The notes under the pieces were generated by a model. That model had not been told where the DNA came from and searched no databases. It worked only from the letters and a program-made list of their open reading frames with translations. The translations under genes and the position numbers were made by a program. 55,918 nt of DNA from an uncultured Lachnospiraceae bacterium (GTDB lineage Bacteria; Bacillota; Clostridia; Lachnospirales; Lachnospiraceae), in the NCBI GenBank assembly GCA_910578475.1, contig CAJTRK010000023.1, positions 1 through 55,918 of the forward strand. The letters run 5' to 3'. Below are positions 1-8,320 of this stretch, piece by piece (the first letter of the stretch is position 1; every line of letters begins with the position of its first letter).

Positions 1-60
1 TTTTTGTGCGCATTTTTCCCCTGTCATAAGGAGATTATAGCACAAAATGACAGGAGGAAA

Positions 61-160
61 CGGGAAAGTTGCTACAAAAGTGGAATTTCGGGTACAAATT
101 TTGAACCTCGCTTTCAAAATGTGAAACTCGGTAACAAGACGGGAACCTCGGTTTGCAATC
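61..160. repeat. Five-unit 20-bp tandem repeat array
   Basis: Five imperfect units of exactly 20 bp follow each other at 61, 81, 101, 121 and 141. Shared columns give a core close to GAACCTCGGTTACAA, with GAA near the start and CAA near position 15 of each unit. The period is about two helical turns, so bound proteins would sit on one face of the DNA. It ends just before a terminator and lies about 150 bp upstream of a LytTR regulator gene. No open frame in it is convincing. Confidence 0.7.
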
Positions 161-164
161 AACC

Positions 165-190
165 CGCAGGCTGCTGAGCCTGCGTTTTTT
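165..190 (+). terminator. Rho-independent terminator
   Basis: An 8-bp stem, CGCAGGCT at 165-172 and AGCCTGCG at 177-184, encloses the loop GCTG and is followed by six T. It would end transcription entering from the left edge, so the regulator gene downstream probably has its own promoter. A TATACT at 246-251 is a possible -10 element, but no good -35 was found. Confidence 0.8.
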
Positions 191-314
191 ATTACATTTC
201 AAACGGGTTTCGTGACATTTCTCCCACAAATTCCTACAAATAAAGTATACTGTATTTAACCGTAAAAATGGAAAGCTGAGAATTTACGGCTTGAAGCGGC
301 AGGAGGCAGAATCA

Positions 315-1040
315 TTGAAAATTGCAATATGCGATGATGAAAAAGTGCTCTGTGAACAGTTAAAAAATTTTATCCGACGCCGGGAGATGGATTATCCTGT
401 GGAAGCCATCGATTCTTATGGAGCAGGCGAAGAACTGCTGGCTGCCGCCGGACAATACGATATTATCTTTCTGGATATTCAAATGGCGGGGCTGAATGGC
501 ATCGATACGGCGAAACTTCTCCGGAAGCGAAAAAATGAAGCGGTGCTTATTTTTGTGACCGGCGTTAAAGACTATGTTTTTGATGCCTTTGACGTTTCCG
601 CCTTTCATTATCTGTTAAAACCGATTCAGGAGGAGAAATTTACGGCTGTTTTTGAAAGAGCCGTCATGGAGGCCGAAAAGAAAAAACGGATGGACAAACG
701 GCCGGAACAGCTGTTCATCCGTCGGAGAAATCAAAGCGTCAGGCTGGATAAGGCACAGATTCTATATGTTGAGAGCAGGCAGAGAAAAGTCGTTATTCAT
801 ACGTTGCGGGATGCGCTGGAAATCTATGCAACGATGAGTCATATGGAAAAAGAACTGGGAGCGCAGTTTTATCGCTGCCACAGAGGATATCTGGTCAATC
901 TGTCCCAGATTACAGGATATACAGGAGACACCATTACTTTATGCGGCGGGGAAGCGATTTATCTTGCCAAAGACAAATACAATGAGTTCGTAAAGGTGTA
1001 TATGCGGTATCTGCGCGATGGGGGTACGGTTTGTGTATAA
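315..1040 (+). CDS. LytTR-family response regulator
   Basis: This cytoplasmic two-component regulator is 241 aa from the chosen start. Residues 1-120 form a receiver domain opening with MKIAICDDEK; the acceptor aspartate is about D54 in IIFLDIQM and a conserved Lys is in YLLKPI. Residues 140-235 are a LytTR DNA-binding domain (ILYVESRQRK, FYRCHRGYLVNL). The TTG at 315 is preferred because AGGAGG lies at 301-306, eight bases upstream; an in-frame TTG at 291 has no ribosome site. It overlaps the kinase gene, so the two should be co-translated as an AgrA/AgrC-type pair. No AgrD-like peptide or AgrB gene is nearby, so the stimulus is unknown. Confidence 0.93.
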   Translation: MKIAICDDEKVLCEQLKNFIRRREMDYPVEAIDSYGAGEELLAAAGQYDIIFLDIQMAGLNGIDTAKLLRKRKNEAVLIFVTGVKDYVFDAFDVSAFHYLLKPIQEEKFTAVFERAVMEAEKKKRMDKRPEQLFIRRRNQSVRLDKAQILYVESRQRKVVIHTLRDALEIYATMSHMEKELGAQFYRCHRGYLVNLSQITGYTGDTITLCGGEAIYLAKDKYNEFVKVYMRYLRDGGTVCV

Positions 1041-2553
1041 TGTAATGGAAGAAGTCGTTCACTTGATTTACTATATGGCGGAGGGAGGATGTCTTGCAAA
1101 ATTCTGCGGCAGCTTTATGGAAACCCGGATGGGAAGCAGAAAGGGGACCGCATTGGCAGTTGTTCTTAGTTATATGATAATGCGGGAATGCAGAGGGCTG
1201 TTTTCGGTTGCTGATTACGAAAATCTAAGCTATGAAAGCCTGCGGATAATCTTTGGCACGATAGTTTCGTTCCTGACGTTATTGATTTTTCTTGTCGGGT
1301 TTTATAAGGCGGAATCCCGCATGGGCATTTTTGTTATTTTAACGTTTTTGGCAGTTCGCGATATCGGATATCTGCTTATGTATACAGTATGGCAGAGCAG
1401 TTATAGTCTTCTGTGTGACTTTGGAGTATGGTTTTTGGAAAAAGGACGGCTTACGGGAGATGATTTGATGGACCTTGTACTGGCAGGGGGGTATGGAATG
1501 ATTTTTCTGACCTATTTTTCTTCCTTGTGCATTCTCTGGGCTGTGTTGAAAAAAATAGTACATAGTTTTCAGGAGAAAGAATATCGTATGCACCGGAGAG
1601 AACTGTTTTTTCTGTTGACGCCGGAAATGACCGGCCTGCTCATTTGCATCCTGCTGCGCAGCATTATGTTTGCCATGGAACAGGAAAGGCCGGTACTGTT
1701 ATATGATAAATATCCGGCGCTTATACTGATTGTTCCGCTGATTCTCCTTTTATCCCTGTTATCCATTCCGCATGGGGTAAAAGTATTTCAGGGTCTCATT
1801 GATTTGAACAGGGAAAAGAACGGCCGGATTATACTGGAAAATCAGATAAACGGCATGCAGGGACAGATAGAAGAAATGGAACATATTTACGAAGGCATCC
1901 GCTGCATGAAGCATGATATGCAAAATACCATTTCCATCATCATGCAGCTGACCGCCGGTATACCGGAAGCGGCTGCCGGTGGGGATAAATGCAGGCATGA
2001 CGGCAGAATGCAGTCATTACAGGATTATCTGGCGGAACTTGGACGTTCTTTCGATACGCTTGAATTGCGATATCGGACAGGAAATGCGGTTGTCGATACG
2101 CTGCTTAATATGAAATACCATGAAATCTGCCGCACGATGCCGGAACTGAAACTGGAAGCCGACGGACTGCTTTTTCCGGATATGATGTGTATTCAGAGCT
2201 ACGATATGGGCGTCATTTTGGGAAACGCGCTGGACAATGCGATAGAAGCGTGCAGAAGGCTGCATGAGAAGGATAAAGAAGCCGCATTGTTTATCCGGTT
2301 ATCATCTTTTCGAAAAGGAAAAATGTTTTTTCTTGAAATCGAGAACAGCTTTGACGGTAACATGATACAAAATACGCAGTCGGAATTTCCCAAAACGAGT
2401 AAGGCGGATGCGGGCGCGCACGGACTGGGATTTACAAATATGAAAAATGCTGCCGGGAAATATTTCGGTGCGGTGGATTGGTCGGTAAGCGGCAGCGTAT
2501 TTACGCTGGCCGTGATGATGCAGGATGAACAAAGAAAAGAATATGAACTTTAG
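1018..2553 (+). CDS. GHKL sensor histidine kinase, AgrC/VirS type
   Basis: This is a membrane sensor kinase of up to 511 aa. About six hydrophobic segments lie between residues 40 and 250. The H-box RCMKHDMQN places the phospho-acceptor near H299. The N-box is GVILGNALDNAIEA and the G-box is AHGLGFTNMKNAAGKYFG, as in quorum-type GHKL kinases without the usual HisKA domain. It should phosphorylate the overlapping LytTR regulator. The start is uncertain: ATG 1018 overlaps the regulator by 23 nt, GTG 1033 has a G-rich stretch about nine bases upstream, and ATG 1045 is also in frame. No peptide pheromone gene is seen. Confidence 0.9.
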   Translation: MGVRFVYNVMEEVVHLIYYMAEGGCLAKFCGSFMETRMGSRKGTALAVVLSYMIMRECRGLFSVADYENLSYESLRIIFGTIVSFLTLLIFLVGFYKAESRMGIFVILTFLAVRDIGYLLMYTVWQSSYSLLCDFGVWFLEKGRLTGDDLMDLVLAGGYGMIFLTYFSSLCILWAVLKKIVHSFQEKEYRMHRRELFFLLTPEMTGLLICILLRSIMFAMEQERPVLLYDKYPALILIVPLILLLSLLSIPHGVKVFQGLIDLNREKNGRIILENQINGMQGQIEEMEHIYEGIRCMKHDMQNTISIIMQLTAGIPEAAAGGDKCRHDGRMQSLQDYLAELGRSFDTLELRYRTGNAVVDTLLNMKYHEICRTMPELKLEADGLLFPDMMCIQSYDMGVILGNALDNAIEACRRLHEKDKEAALFIRLSSFRKGKMFFLEIENSFDGNMIQNTQSEFPKTSKADAGAHGLGFTNMKNAAGKYFGAVDWSVSGSVFTLAVMMQDEQRKEYEL

Positions 2554-2598
2554 ATAGAAAAAGAGCATGGTTATTAAATTGAAAGGCAGGTCAGGAAT

Positions 2599-3324
2599 AT
2601 GTATATTAATTCTCTTGGAATGCGCGGCGTTCCAGCTCAGACGAATCAGAATACCGGCGGGAGAACGGGCGGCGTCGGACAGGAAAATTATGATACCGTA
2701 ATGAGGAAAGCTTTGGAGAAGCGGAATGCGGCTCTTGGCTCTGTTCCTGCCCGGGAAGGGGACATGGTGATTACACAGCCTTCCTTTTATAATTATCAGA
2801 ATACCGTTGATAAAAAGGCCGCTGACGGACTGGAAAAAAGCGAAATGTCAATGCAGGAATACCGACAGTGGTTCAAAAATGAGGTATCCCAAATTCAATC
2901 GGAAGCCTATGCCCGTTCCCCTTATCTTTCCGACACACTTGTCATTAAAGAAGAAGCTTTTGAGAAGATGAAAAACGAACCGGACTGGGAACAAGAAGCG
3001 CTTGGCAGAATCAGAGAACATTGCTTTGGACAGGAGATTGCCGGCACAAGAGCCATTGGTTATCAGATTATCGGTACGTCCCCGGAAAACTGCCTTGAGG
3101 AAAAAATTCCGGTAAGCATGAATTCTTTGTACGCAGCAAATCCCTTATGGACAGCGGGCGGCTATTGGAATGGTATGCTGTCGGGCCAGACAGGCCTTTC
3201 CGGCTATCTGACACAGGGCCTGCTAACCGGTCAAAACAGTCTCGGGATGCTTTCTTCCGCCGCATACAGAAATGTCATGAACAACGGATTAAACACCTCC
3301 CTCCTCGGAAATTTCATCTTATAA
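2599..3324 (+). CDS. Hypothetical protein, 241 aa
   Basis: The family was not recognised. The frame is open with an ATG preceded by an AGG-rich sequence (AGGTCAGGA). The product looks soluble: no signal peptide or membrane segment is seen. The N-terminal 35 residues are rich in Gly, Asn and Gln. A charged middle (about 80-150) contains EYRQWFKNEVSQIQSEAY, and the C-terminal 60 residues are rich in Gly, Leu and Asn. It follows the kinase gene by 45 bp with no terminator visible between them, so it may be co-transcribed and could be an output of that system; this is inference only. Confidence 0.65.
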   Translation: MYINSLGMRGVPAQTNQNTGGRTGGVGQENYDTVMRKALEKRNAALGSVPAREGDMVITQPSFYNYQNTVDKKAADGLEKSEMSMQEYRQWFKNEVSQIQSEAYARSPYLSDTLVIKEEAFEKMKNEPDWEQEALGRIREHCFGQEIAGTRAIGYQIIGTSPENCLEEKIPVSMNSLYAANPLWTAGGYWNGMLSGQTGLSGYLTQGLLTGQNSLGMLSSAAYRNVMNNGLNTSLLGNFIL

Positions 3325-3500
3325 TGCAATCAAAAAACGGAAACAGCATCTGTAAACGGCAGTATTGCCATGTATATGAAAAATGGTACATATTTTCACA
3401 AAGTTTTGTGATGAACTGCATTCGAATATATTTTTATAATAAGAAGCTTTTCTCTTGACCCACTCTGGTTTTCATTGTAGCATGATATTAGTGTAGATGA

Positions 3501-4419
3501 TACCAGGAAAATTATAAGGTACGGCGTTATGAGTCTGTTTGGGGAACAGACCTGCGGGATGAGGAAAGGGCATGGCTTTCCGAGACAGCAAAAAGCTATT
3601 TTGGAATCCGGAATACCGATACTGCAGACCACTATGAAATTATGCGCGGCCTGATTCATCCGGAAGACTGGTGGGAATACGAAGAAGGGATTCCGCCAAG
3701 AACACAGGGAAAAAATCTGGACAGAGAATTAAGCGTCAGGATGAAGGGTGTTTCCGGGGAATACCATATGTTCAGCATTCATACGAAGATTGTGACGGAT
3801 GAAAAGAATGCGGAAAGGTATCTGGTAATTTTGTGTTGCGGACGGCGCTGCAGGAAACGGCGGAACTGCTTACAATCCTGCCGGAGTTTGTGCTGAATGT
3901 AAATGTATCGGCAAGACAGATGGAACGGGAAGAATTCCGAGCAGAAGTGCTGCGTATTTTGGAACAGACAGGTTTTCCGGCGGCGCATTTGTGTCTGGAA
4001 CTGACGGAGCGGTGCAAAGATATGCCGTTGGAAACCATTCGAAATGAGGTGGAGTTCTTTCGGGGATATGGCATACGCATGGCGATGGATGATTATGGAC
4101 CGGAAGTGCTTCTTCCGGAATCGTGCTTCACGCGCCGATGGATGAGATTAAGCTGGATATGAGTTTTATCCGTGGCATTACCGAAGACGCCAAAAAACAG
4201 GCTATGGTCAGGTCAATCGTGGAATTTGCCAATAGCTGCGGCATGAGCACTTGTCTCGAAGGCGTGGAGACCGAAGAGCTGCAGAATTATCTGCGGATAT
4301 ACAAGGCCACCTGGTTTCAGGGGTATTATTACTCCAGGCCAATCGAAATTCGAAAATTCCGGGAAATGGTACAGGCATTCGGCGGTAAAAGGAACCAGAA
4401 AAAATTCAGCTGTGGATGA
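3501..4419 (+). pseudogene. Decayed cyclic-di-GMP phosphodiesterase (EAL) gene
   Basis: Three fragments in three frames read as pieces of one PAS/GGDEF/EAL protein. Frame a (3501 to about 3830) has a PAS-like text (MRGLIHPEDWWEYEEG). Frame b (about 3832-4120) continues inside an EAL domain with LNVNVSARQ and LCLELTER. Frame c (about 4123-4419) has DEIKLDMSFIRGI and ends with the typical FQGYYYSRP. The GGDEF domain and the first part of EAL, including the E-x-L motif, are missing at the first junction, so this is a deletion plus a second frameshift near 4120. No functional product is expected. The 176 bp upstream hold only a weak promoter-like TTGACC/TAGCAT pair (3455-3483). Confidence 0.88.
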
Positions 4420-4569
4420 AAAGCATTTTCCATATAAATTGGGATTGTTTCCGCCAATGCCGTTGTATGGATGTATGGAAAAGTCCAGACAAAAAAGATT
4501 CAATTGAAGCTGTATGATAGAATAGGGAATTATCAAACTAACAAATCGAATTTAAGCAAGGAGAATTAC

Positions 4570-5391
4570 ATGAAAATCGGAAAAACAGCCAAATCACATA
4601 TAGCAACCGCTATGATTATATCAGCAACATTTTTATTTGCAGGCTGTGGAACCATTACACCAAAAGAAGCATTGCCTGATGTAGTTGAGAAAGATAACTC
4701 AAATAATGAAAGCCTGGCGATAGAAAATGATATAAAAGAAGAAAACCAAGATAATGACATAACAAGCGGAAATGATGTAACAGACAATCAAAAAGCGCCC
4801 ACTGAAAACACGAATATTTACAATGATGTTCTGACGCAATATAGCGACATGGTTCAAAATGACTTTTACGTTAATCTCCGGGATTCAGATTCCTATGAAA
4901 GCAGTTTTGGAAAGGATATCGGACTTGAAATCCGCACACATAAACAGGATATTTATTACACATTTTATGATATAGATGGAAACGGAACAATGGAACTTAT
5001 TATTGCAGGGGGAGAAAATGCCGTATCAAATCCCGCTTTTTCCCCTTGGAATTATGACCTGTACGGGTATGATGGAACTAATGTAGTTCATATTTTCCCG
5101 GAAATGGAGTTTGGTTACAGAACAAATTTTTCGCTTTATGGTAATGGAGTGATAGAAGTGTTTTACAGTAACAGCGCCGCGGAATCTGGCGTTGATTTCT
5201 ACAACATAGGTACTGACGGATTTACTCCCGAACTGATTGATTCTTTTACCTCAGTTGGTCATTTGGAAGGAGATGAGCCTGTATTTACCTATACTCAAAA
5301 TGGAAATGAAATTTCGGAAGAAGAATATAATGCCAATATTCAAGGCTACGAAATTGCTCTTACAGCATTAGATTGGATACAGATTCAATAA
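4570..5391 (+). CDS. Putative lipoprotein, unknown function
   Basis: The 273-aa product has a lipoprotein signal peptide: a Lys-rich start, a hydrophobic run and the lipobox FAGC, with Cys about residue 21. A low-complexity Asn/Asp/Glu/Lys linker follows to about residue 85. The mature domain holds YDIDGNGTMELIIAGG, an Asp-rich loop like those in calcium-binding or FG-GAP-like repeats. ATG 4570 is chosen because AAGGAG lies six bases upstream and the signal peptide begins there; an upstream in-frame start at 4471 has neither. Base composition is AT-richer than in the housekeeping genes. A strong terminator follows. The family was not identified. Confidence 0.8.
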   Translation: MKIGKTAKSHIATAMIISATFLFAGCGTITPKEALPDVVEKDNSNNESLAIENDIKEENQDNDITSGNDVTDNQKAPTENTNIYNDVLTQYSDMVQNDFYVNLRDSDSYESSFGKDIGLEIRTHKQDIYYTFYDIDGNGTMELIIAGGENAVSNPAFSPWNYDLYGYDGTNVVHIFPEMEFGYRTNFSLYGNGVIEVFYSNSAAESGVDFYNIGTDGFTPELIDSFTSVGHLEGDEPVFTYTQNGNEISEEEYNANIQGYEIALTALDWIQIQ

Positions 5392-5441
5392 AATATACGA
5401 TGCCTGGTATTTTTAACTTTTACTTGCACCAATTCCCCCAA

Positions 5442-5474
5442 AGGCAGACGCTCCGTCAAAGCGTCTGCCTTTTT
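5442..5474 (+). terminator. Rho-independent terminator
   Basis: A perfect 10-bp stem (AGGCAGACGC at 5442-5451, GCGTCTGCCT at 5461-5470) with a 9-nt loop runs into TTTT. It closes the lipoprotein unit before the GntR promoter. Confidence 0.9.
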
Positions 5475-5518
5475 TGATATTTCCTCATGCTCCAATATTT
5501 AAAAGTATAAAAAAGATA

Positions 5519-5547
5519 TTGACAGCAACATTAAAAGTGTATATACT
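5519..5547 (+). promoter_or_regulatory. Sigma-A-type promoter of the GntR/ABC operon
   Basis: TTGACA at 5519-5524 and TATACT at 5542-5547 are separated by 17 bp, an almost consensus promoter. Transcription would start around 5555, about 50 bp before the GntR gene. Confidence 0.88.
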
Positions 5548-5568
5548 GTACTTATCGAATATGTACAG
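5546..5568. promoter_or_regulatory. Candidate operator palindrome
   Basis: CTGTAC (5546-5551) and GTACAG (5563-5568) form an inverted repeat with an 11-bp spacer. It covers the end of the -10 element and the expected transcription start. GntR proteins of the YtrA type bind such dyads and repress their own ABC operons, so autorepression is the simplest reading. Confidence 0.6.
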
Positions 5569-5604
5569 ATATTACAGATGATACACATAGAGAGGAGTGC
5601 ATAA

Positions 5605-5976
5605 ATGGAAATAATCATAAGCAATAGCAGTGATAAGCCTATTTATGAGCAGATATGTATGCAGGTCAAAAATCTGATTATGAACGGAACTTTATCTGCT
5701 GGTGAAGCTTTACCATCCATGCGGGCATTAGCCAAAGACTTGCACATCAGTGTTATTACTGTCCAAAGAGCTTATGAAGATTTGACTCGTGACGGATTCA
5801 TAGAAACTGTATCTGGAAAAGGGAGCTTTGTTGCAGCCCAAAACAAGGAGTTTATCCAAGAAGAACAGTTGCGTATAGCAGAAGAGTTATTGCAAAAGGT
5901 TGCGGAAATCGGCAGAGCACATGGAATCAGTTATGAACAAATGACTAATATTCTAAAGTTGTTTTACGAAGAATAG
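5605..5976 (+). CDS. GntR-family regulator, YtrA type
   Basis: The 123-aa protein has an N-terminal winged helix (residues about 10-75): PIYEQICMQVKNLIMNG, ALPSMRALAKDLHISV, TVQRAYEDLTRDGFIE and the wing VSGKGSFVA. The C-terminal part is a short helical region of about 45 aa, as in the small YtrA subgroup that lacks a large effector domain. It is followed after 15 bp by an ABC transporter gene pair, the usual partner of YtrA regulators. GAGAGGAG stands before the ATG. It probably represses its own operon through the CTGTAC dyad. Confidence 0.92.
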   Translation: MEIIISNSSDKPIYEQICMQVKNLIMNGTLSAGEALPSMRALAKDLHISVITVQRAYEDLTRDGFIETVSGKGSFVAAQNKEFIQEEQLRIAEELLQKVAEIGRAHGISYEQMTNILKLFYEE

Positions 5977-5991
5977 ACAGGAGGAGAGAAG

Positions 5992-6849
5992 ATGGAAAAA
6001 AACAGCATTTTCGTACGAGATTTATGCAAACAGTTTGACGATTTTTTGTTAGACCATGTTTCCTTTCAGGTTCCGAAAGGCAGAATTGTCGGCTTCATTG
6101 GCGAAAACGGGGCCGGTAAGAGTACGACCATCAACCTGATACTGGATGAATTAAAAAAGGACAATGGTCAAATACAGATTTTTGGTATGGAAAATACAGT
6201 TTCCTCTGTCAGGGAAGAAATTGGAGTTGTCTTTGATGAGTGTAATTTTCATGACGTATTTAATGTGTCAGACATTGAAAAAATATTGTCCGGCATATAT
6301 AAGTCATGGGATAGCAGCCTTTACAGACAGTATCTAAAGAAATTCAAAATTCCTGAAAGAAAACAAATAGGCTCTTTTTCAAAGGGCATGAAGATGAAGC
6401 TGTCCATTATCTGCGCTATGGCACATAAACCGAAGCTGTTGATTTTAGATGAAGCGACTACGGGGCTTGACCCGGTTGTGCGTGATGAAATATTAGATTT
6501 ATTTTTAGAATTTATACAAGATGAGGAGTGTTCCATTTTCTTTTCCTCTCACATCACGTCAGACATACAAAAGATTGCGGATTATGTCATTTTGATTCAT
6601 CAGGGCAAAATTATTTTTGAGGAACAAAAAGACGACCTTGTTTATCATTTTGGAATAGTGAAATGTGGGAAAGAAAAGTTCGCTTCCATTTCCCCGGATG
6701 ATTATATTATCCACAGGATTACAAACGTTAGCGTGGAATGTCTGGTTCGTGACAAAGAAGCGATAAAGCGCAAGTACAAAGATGTTGTAGTTGATAATGC
6801 AACACTGGAAGATATTATGCTATTTTACATCAAAGGAGGCGCAGCATGA
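5992..6849 (+). CDS. ABC transporter ATP-binding protein
   Basis: This is a 285-aa cytoplasmic ATPase. Walker A is GENGAGKST (about 39-47), the signature is degenerate as SFSKGMKMKL, Walker B is LLILDEATTGLD and the switch His is in FFSSHI. The C-terminal 70 residues are the variable tail found in BcrA/YtrB-type ATPases. It lies between the GntR gene and its permease, sharing a 4-nt overlap with the latter. The substrate is unknown; YtrA-linked systems often respond to cell-envelope antibiotics. Confidence 0.93.
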   Translation: MEKNSIFVRDLCKQFDDFLLDHVSFQVPKGRIVGFIGENGAGKSTTINLILDELKKDNGQIQIFGMENTVSSVREEIGVVFDECNFHDVFNVSDIEKILSGIYKSWDSSLYRQYLKKFKIPERKQIGSFSKGMKMKLSIICAMAHKPKLLILDEATTGLDPVVRDEILDLFLEFIQDEECSIFFSSHITSDIQKIADYVILIHQGKIIFEEQKDDLVYHFGIVKCGKEKFASISPDDYIIHRITNVSVECLVRDKEAIKRKYKDVVVDNATLEDIMLFYIKGGAA

Positions 6850-7478
6850 AAGGATTGATTTACAAAGATATTACAATCTTTTTTAAGAGTATCGACAAAA
6901 AGCTGATGCTGATAGCGGTTGGCGCAATTATATTGCTCATGGTCAATACTGGCGTTTATGCGGGGCTATTTGCTTCTGTAATGCTTGCCATGACAATTGG
7001 TATGCAGAATATAATGAGTTTTGCATGCGATGAAAAGGCAAGTTGGAAAAAATATCAGTTGGCAATGCCCGTGAATGCTGTTTTAGTAGTAACAAGTAAA
7101 TATATTTCTGTTATTTATACATTGGCAGTCAGCCTTGTTGGAAGCGTTTTATTCAATCTCTTATCCGGTATTGCTTTTCATGAATTTAATGTTATTGTCT
7201 GGGGTGTTTCAACTGCTGTATCTCTTATTGTTCCGTTATTATGGACTGGAATCTGTCTGCCATTAACCTATTGGTTTGGTTTCCGTTCTGCGCAGACAAT
7301 GGGGCTTATTGCAGTAATTCCCATGTTCTATTTTGTCAAATATTTTGAAGATGGGGATGGGGTTTCTGCCATGACGAGTTCCATATTTTCTTATGTTGTG
7401 GTGGCAGGGTTTGCAGTAATTGTCCTCTTTATAATTTCAATGATAATAAGCATGATAGGTTATAACAGAAAAAAATAG
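6846..7478 (+). CDS. ABC-2 type permease
   Basis: This 210-aa membrane protein has six likely transmembrane segments, for example LMLIAVGAIILLMVN near 20 and the C-terminal VVVAGFAVIVLFIIS. The soluble Glu/Asp-poor loops and the ECDEKASWKKYQLAMP-like text (here ACDEKASWKKYQLAMP near 59) are typical of the ABC2_membrane_5 family. The ATGA overlap with the ATPase stop indicates translational coupling and a two-protein exporter. Confidence 0.88.
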   Translation: MKGLIYKDITIFFKSIDKKLMLIAVGAIILLMVNTGVYAGLFASVMLAMTIGMQNIMSFACDEKASWKKYQLAMPVNAVLVVTSKYISVIYTLAVSLVGSVLFNLLSGIAFHEFNVIVWGVSTAVSLIVPLLWTGICLPLTYWFGFRSAQTMGLIAVIPMFYFVKYFEDGDGVSAMTSSIFSYVVVAGFAVIVLFIISMIISMIGYNRKK

Positions 7479-7485
7479 AAATTAG

Positions 7486-7617
7486 TATAAACGTCATAAA
7501 GATGTAATAGGAAGTTTTGATAAAGAGTATGTTAAAACTGAAATATTTTCCGGAGATAGATTAGGAAGAAAAATTAGTGAAGCTATTCCGTTAGTGGAAG
7601 CGTATTGCATATGGTAA
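7486..7617 (+). pseudogene. Open-frame remnant without a start
   Basis: Forty-three sense codons between two stops read as plausible protein, including KTEIFSGDRLGRKISEA and ending at TAA 7615-7617. No start codon or ribosome site fits. It may be the tail of a lost gene at the edge of the AT-rich islet, or chance. The family was not identified. Confidence 0.3.
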
Positions 7618-7659
7618 ATTGCATATCTCATTTGGAGAAGGAAGAGATAACCGAATAAA

Positions 7660-7700
7660 GGGAAGCATCGGCCAATAATGGCTGATGTCTTCCCTCTTTT
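7660..7700. terminator. Terminator between convergent units
   Basis: The arms at 7660-7674 (starts GGGAAGCATC) and 7679-7694 (ends CTTCCC) pair around the loop ATAA, with one bulged T and a G-U pair. TCTTTT follows on the plus strand and TTTATT on the minus strand. It can serve the ABC operon from the left and cotJC from the right. Confidence 0.7.
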
Positions 7701-7714
7701 AAATTCAATGACCT

Positions 7715-8320
7715 TTATTTAGTGCAGTCGAATCCCGGATTAAATGCGTAAAAGTTCTTTTCATTCAAGCGGTCCTGAACGATGCGGAGCGCTTCACCGA
7801 ACCTCTGAAAATGCACAATTTCTCTTGCACGGAGGAATTTAATCGGTTCACAGACTTCCGGTTCATCACGAACAAGGCGGAGGATGTTATCGTAAGTTGT
7901 GCGTGCTTTTTGTTCGGCAGCCATATCCTCCATCAAATCCGTAATAATATCGCCTTTTGACTGAAATTCACAGGCATTGAACGGAACGCCGCCCGCCGCC
8001 TGCGGCCAGACGCCGACGGTATGGTCTACATAGTAATTGGCAAAGCCTGATTTCTCGATTTCTTCCATTGACAGATTTTTGGTCAGCTGATGAACGATTG
8101 TCGCGACCATTTCCAGGTGGGCGAGTTCCTCAGTACCGATATCCGTCAGCACACTGGCAACTTCTCTGTAAGGCGCGGCATAACGCTGTGACAGATAGCG
8201 CATGGATGCGCCCATTTCTCCGTCCGGGCCGCCATACTGGCTGATGATGGCCTGTGCCAGCATTGCATTCGGATTTGTAATATTTACCGGAAATTGTAAT
8301 CTTTTTTCATAATTCCACAT
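7715..8320 (-). CDS. cotJC: Spore coat protein CotJC, manganese-catalase fold
   Basis: The 201-aa product begins MWNYEKRLQFPVNI, the standard CotJC start. Ferritin-like helices carry the expected di-metal ligands: a Glu in GEMGASMRY, EELAHLEMV, MAAEQKAR and REIVHFQRF. The family is a manganese-catalase-like protein of the spore coat inner layer. The start at 8320 has AAGGAGG nine bases upstream and overlaps the cotJB stop as TAATG; a longer in-frame start at 8368 would add residues not typical of the family. It is the last gene of the cotJ operon, presumably expressed in the mother cell during sporulation. Confidence 0.95.
   Translation of the reverse strand: MWNYEKRLQFPVNITNPNAMLAQAIISQYGGPDGEMGASMRYLSQRYAAPYREVASVLTDIGTEELAHLEMVATIVHQLTKNLSMEEIEKSGFANYYVDHTVGVWPQAAGGVPFNACEFQSKGDIITDLMEDMAAEQKARTTYDNILRLVRDEPEVCEPIKFLRAREIVHFQRFGEALRIVQDRLNEKNFYAFNPGFDCTK

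Noticed and set aside
61..160. CRISPR array or plasmid iterons
   Set aside because: Units are contiguous without spacers, and no replication or cas gene is near. A protein-binding array is the better reading.
35..229. Minus-strand 64-aa open frame
   Set aside because: It covers the tandem array and a terminator and has no ribosome site.
1..1040. Complete agr-type quorum system
   Set aside because: Only a regulator and kinase are present; no AgrB or AgrD-like peptide was found.
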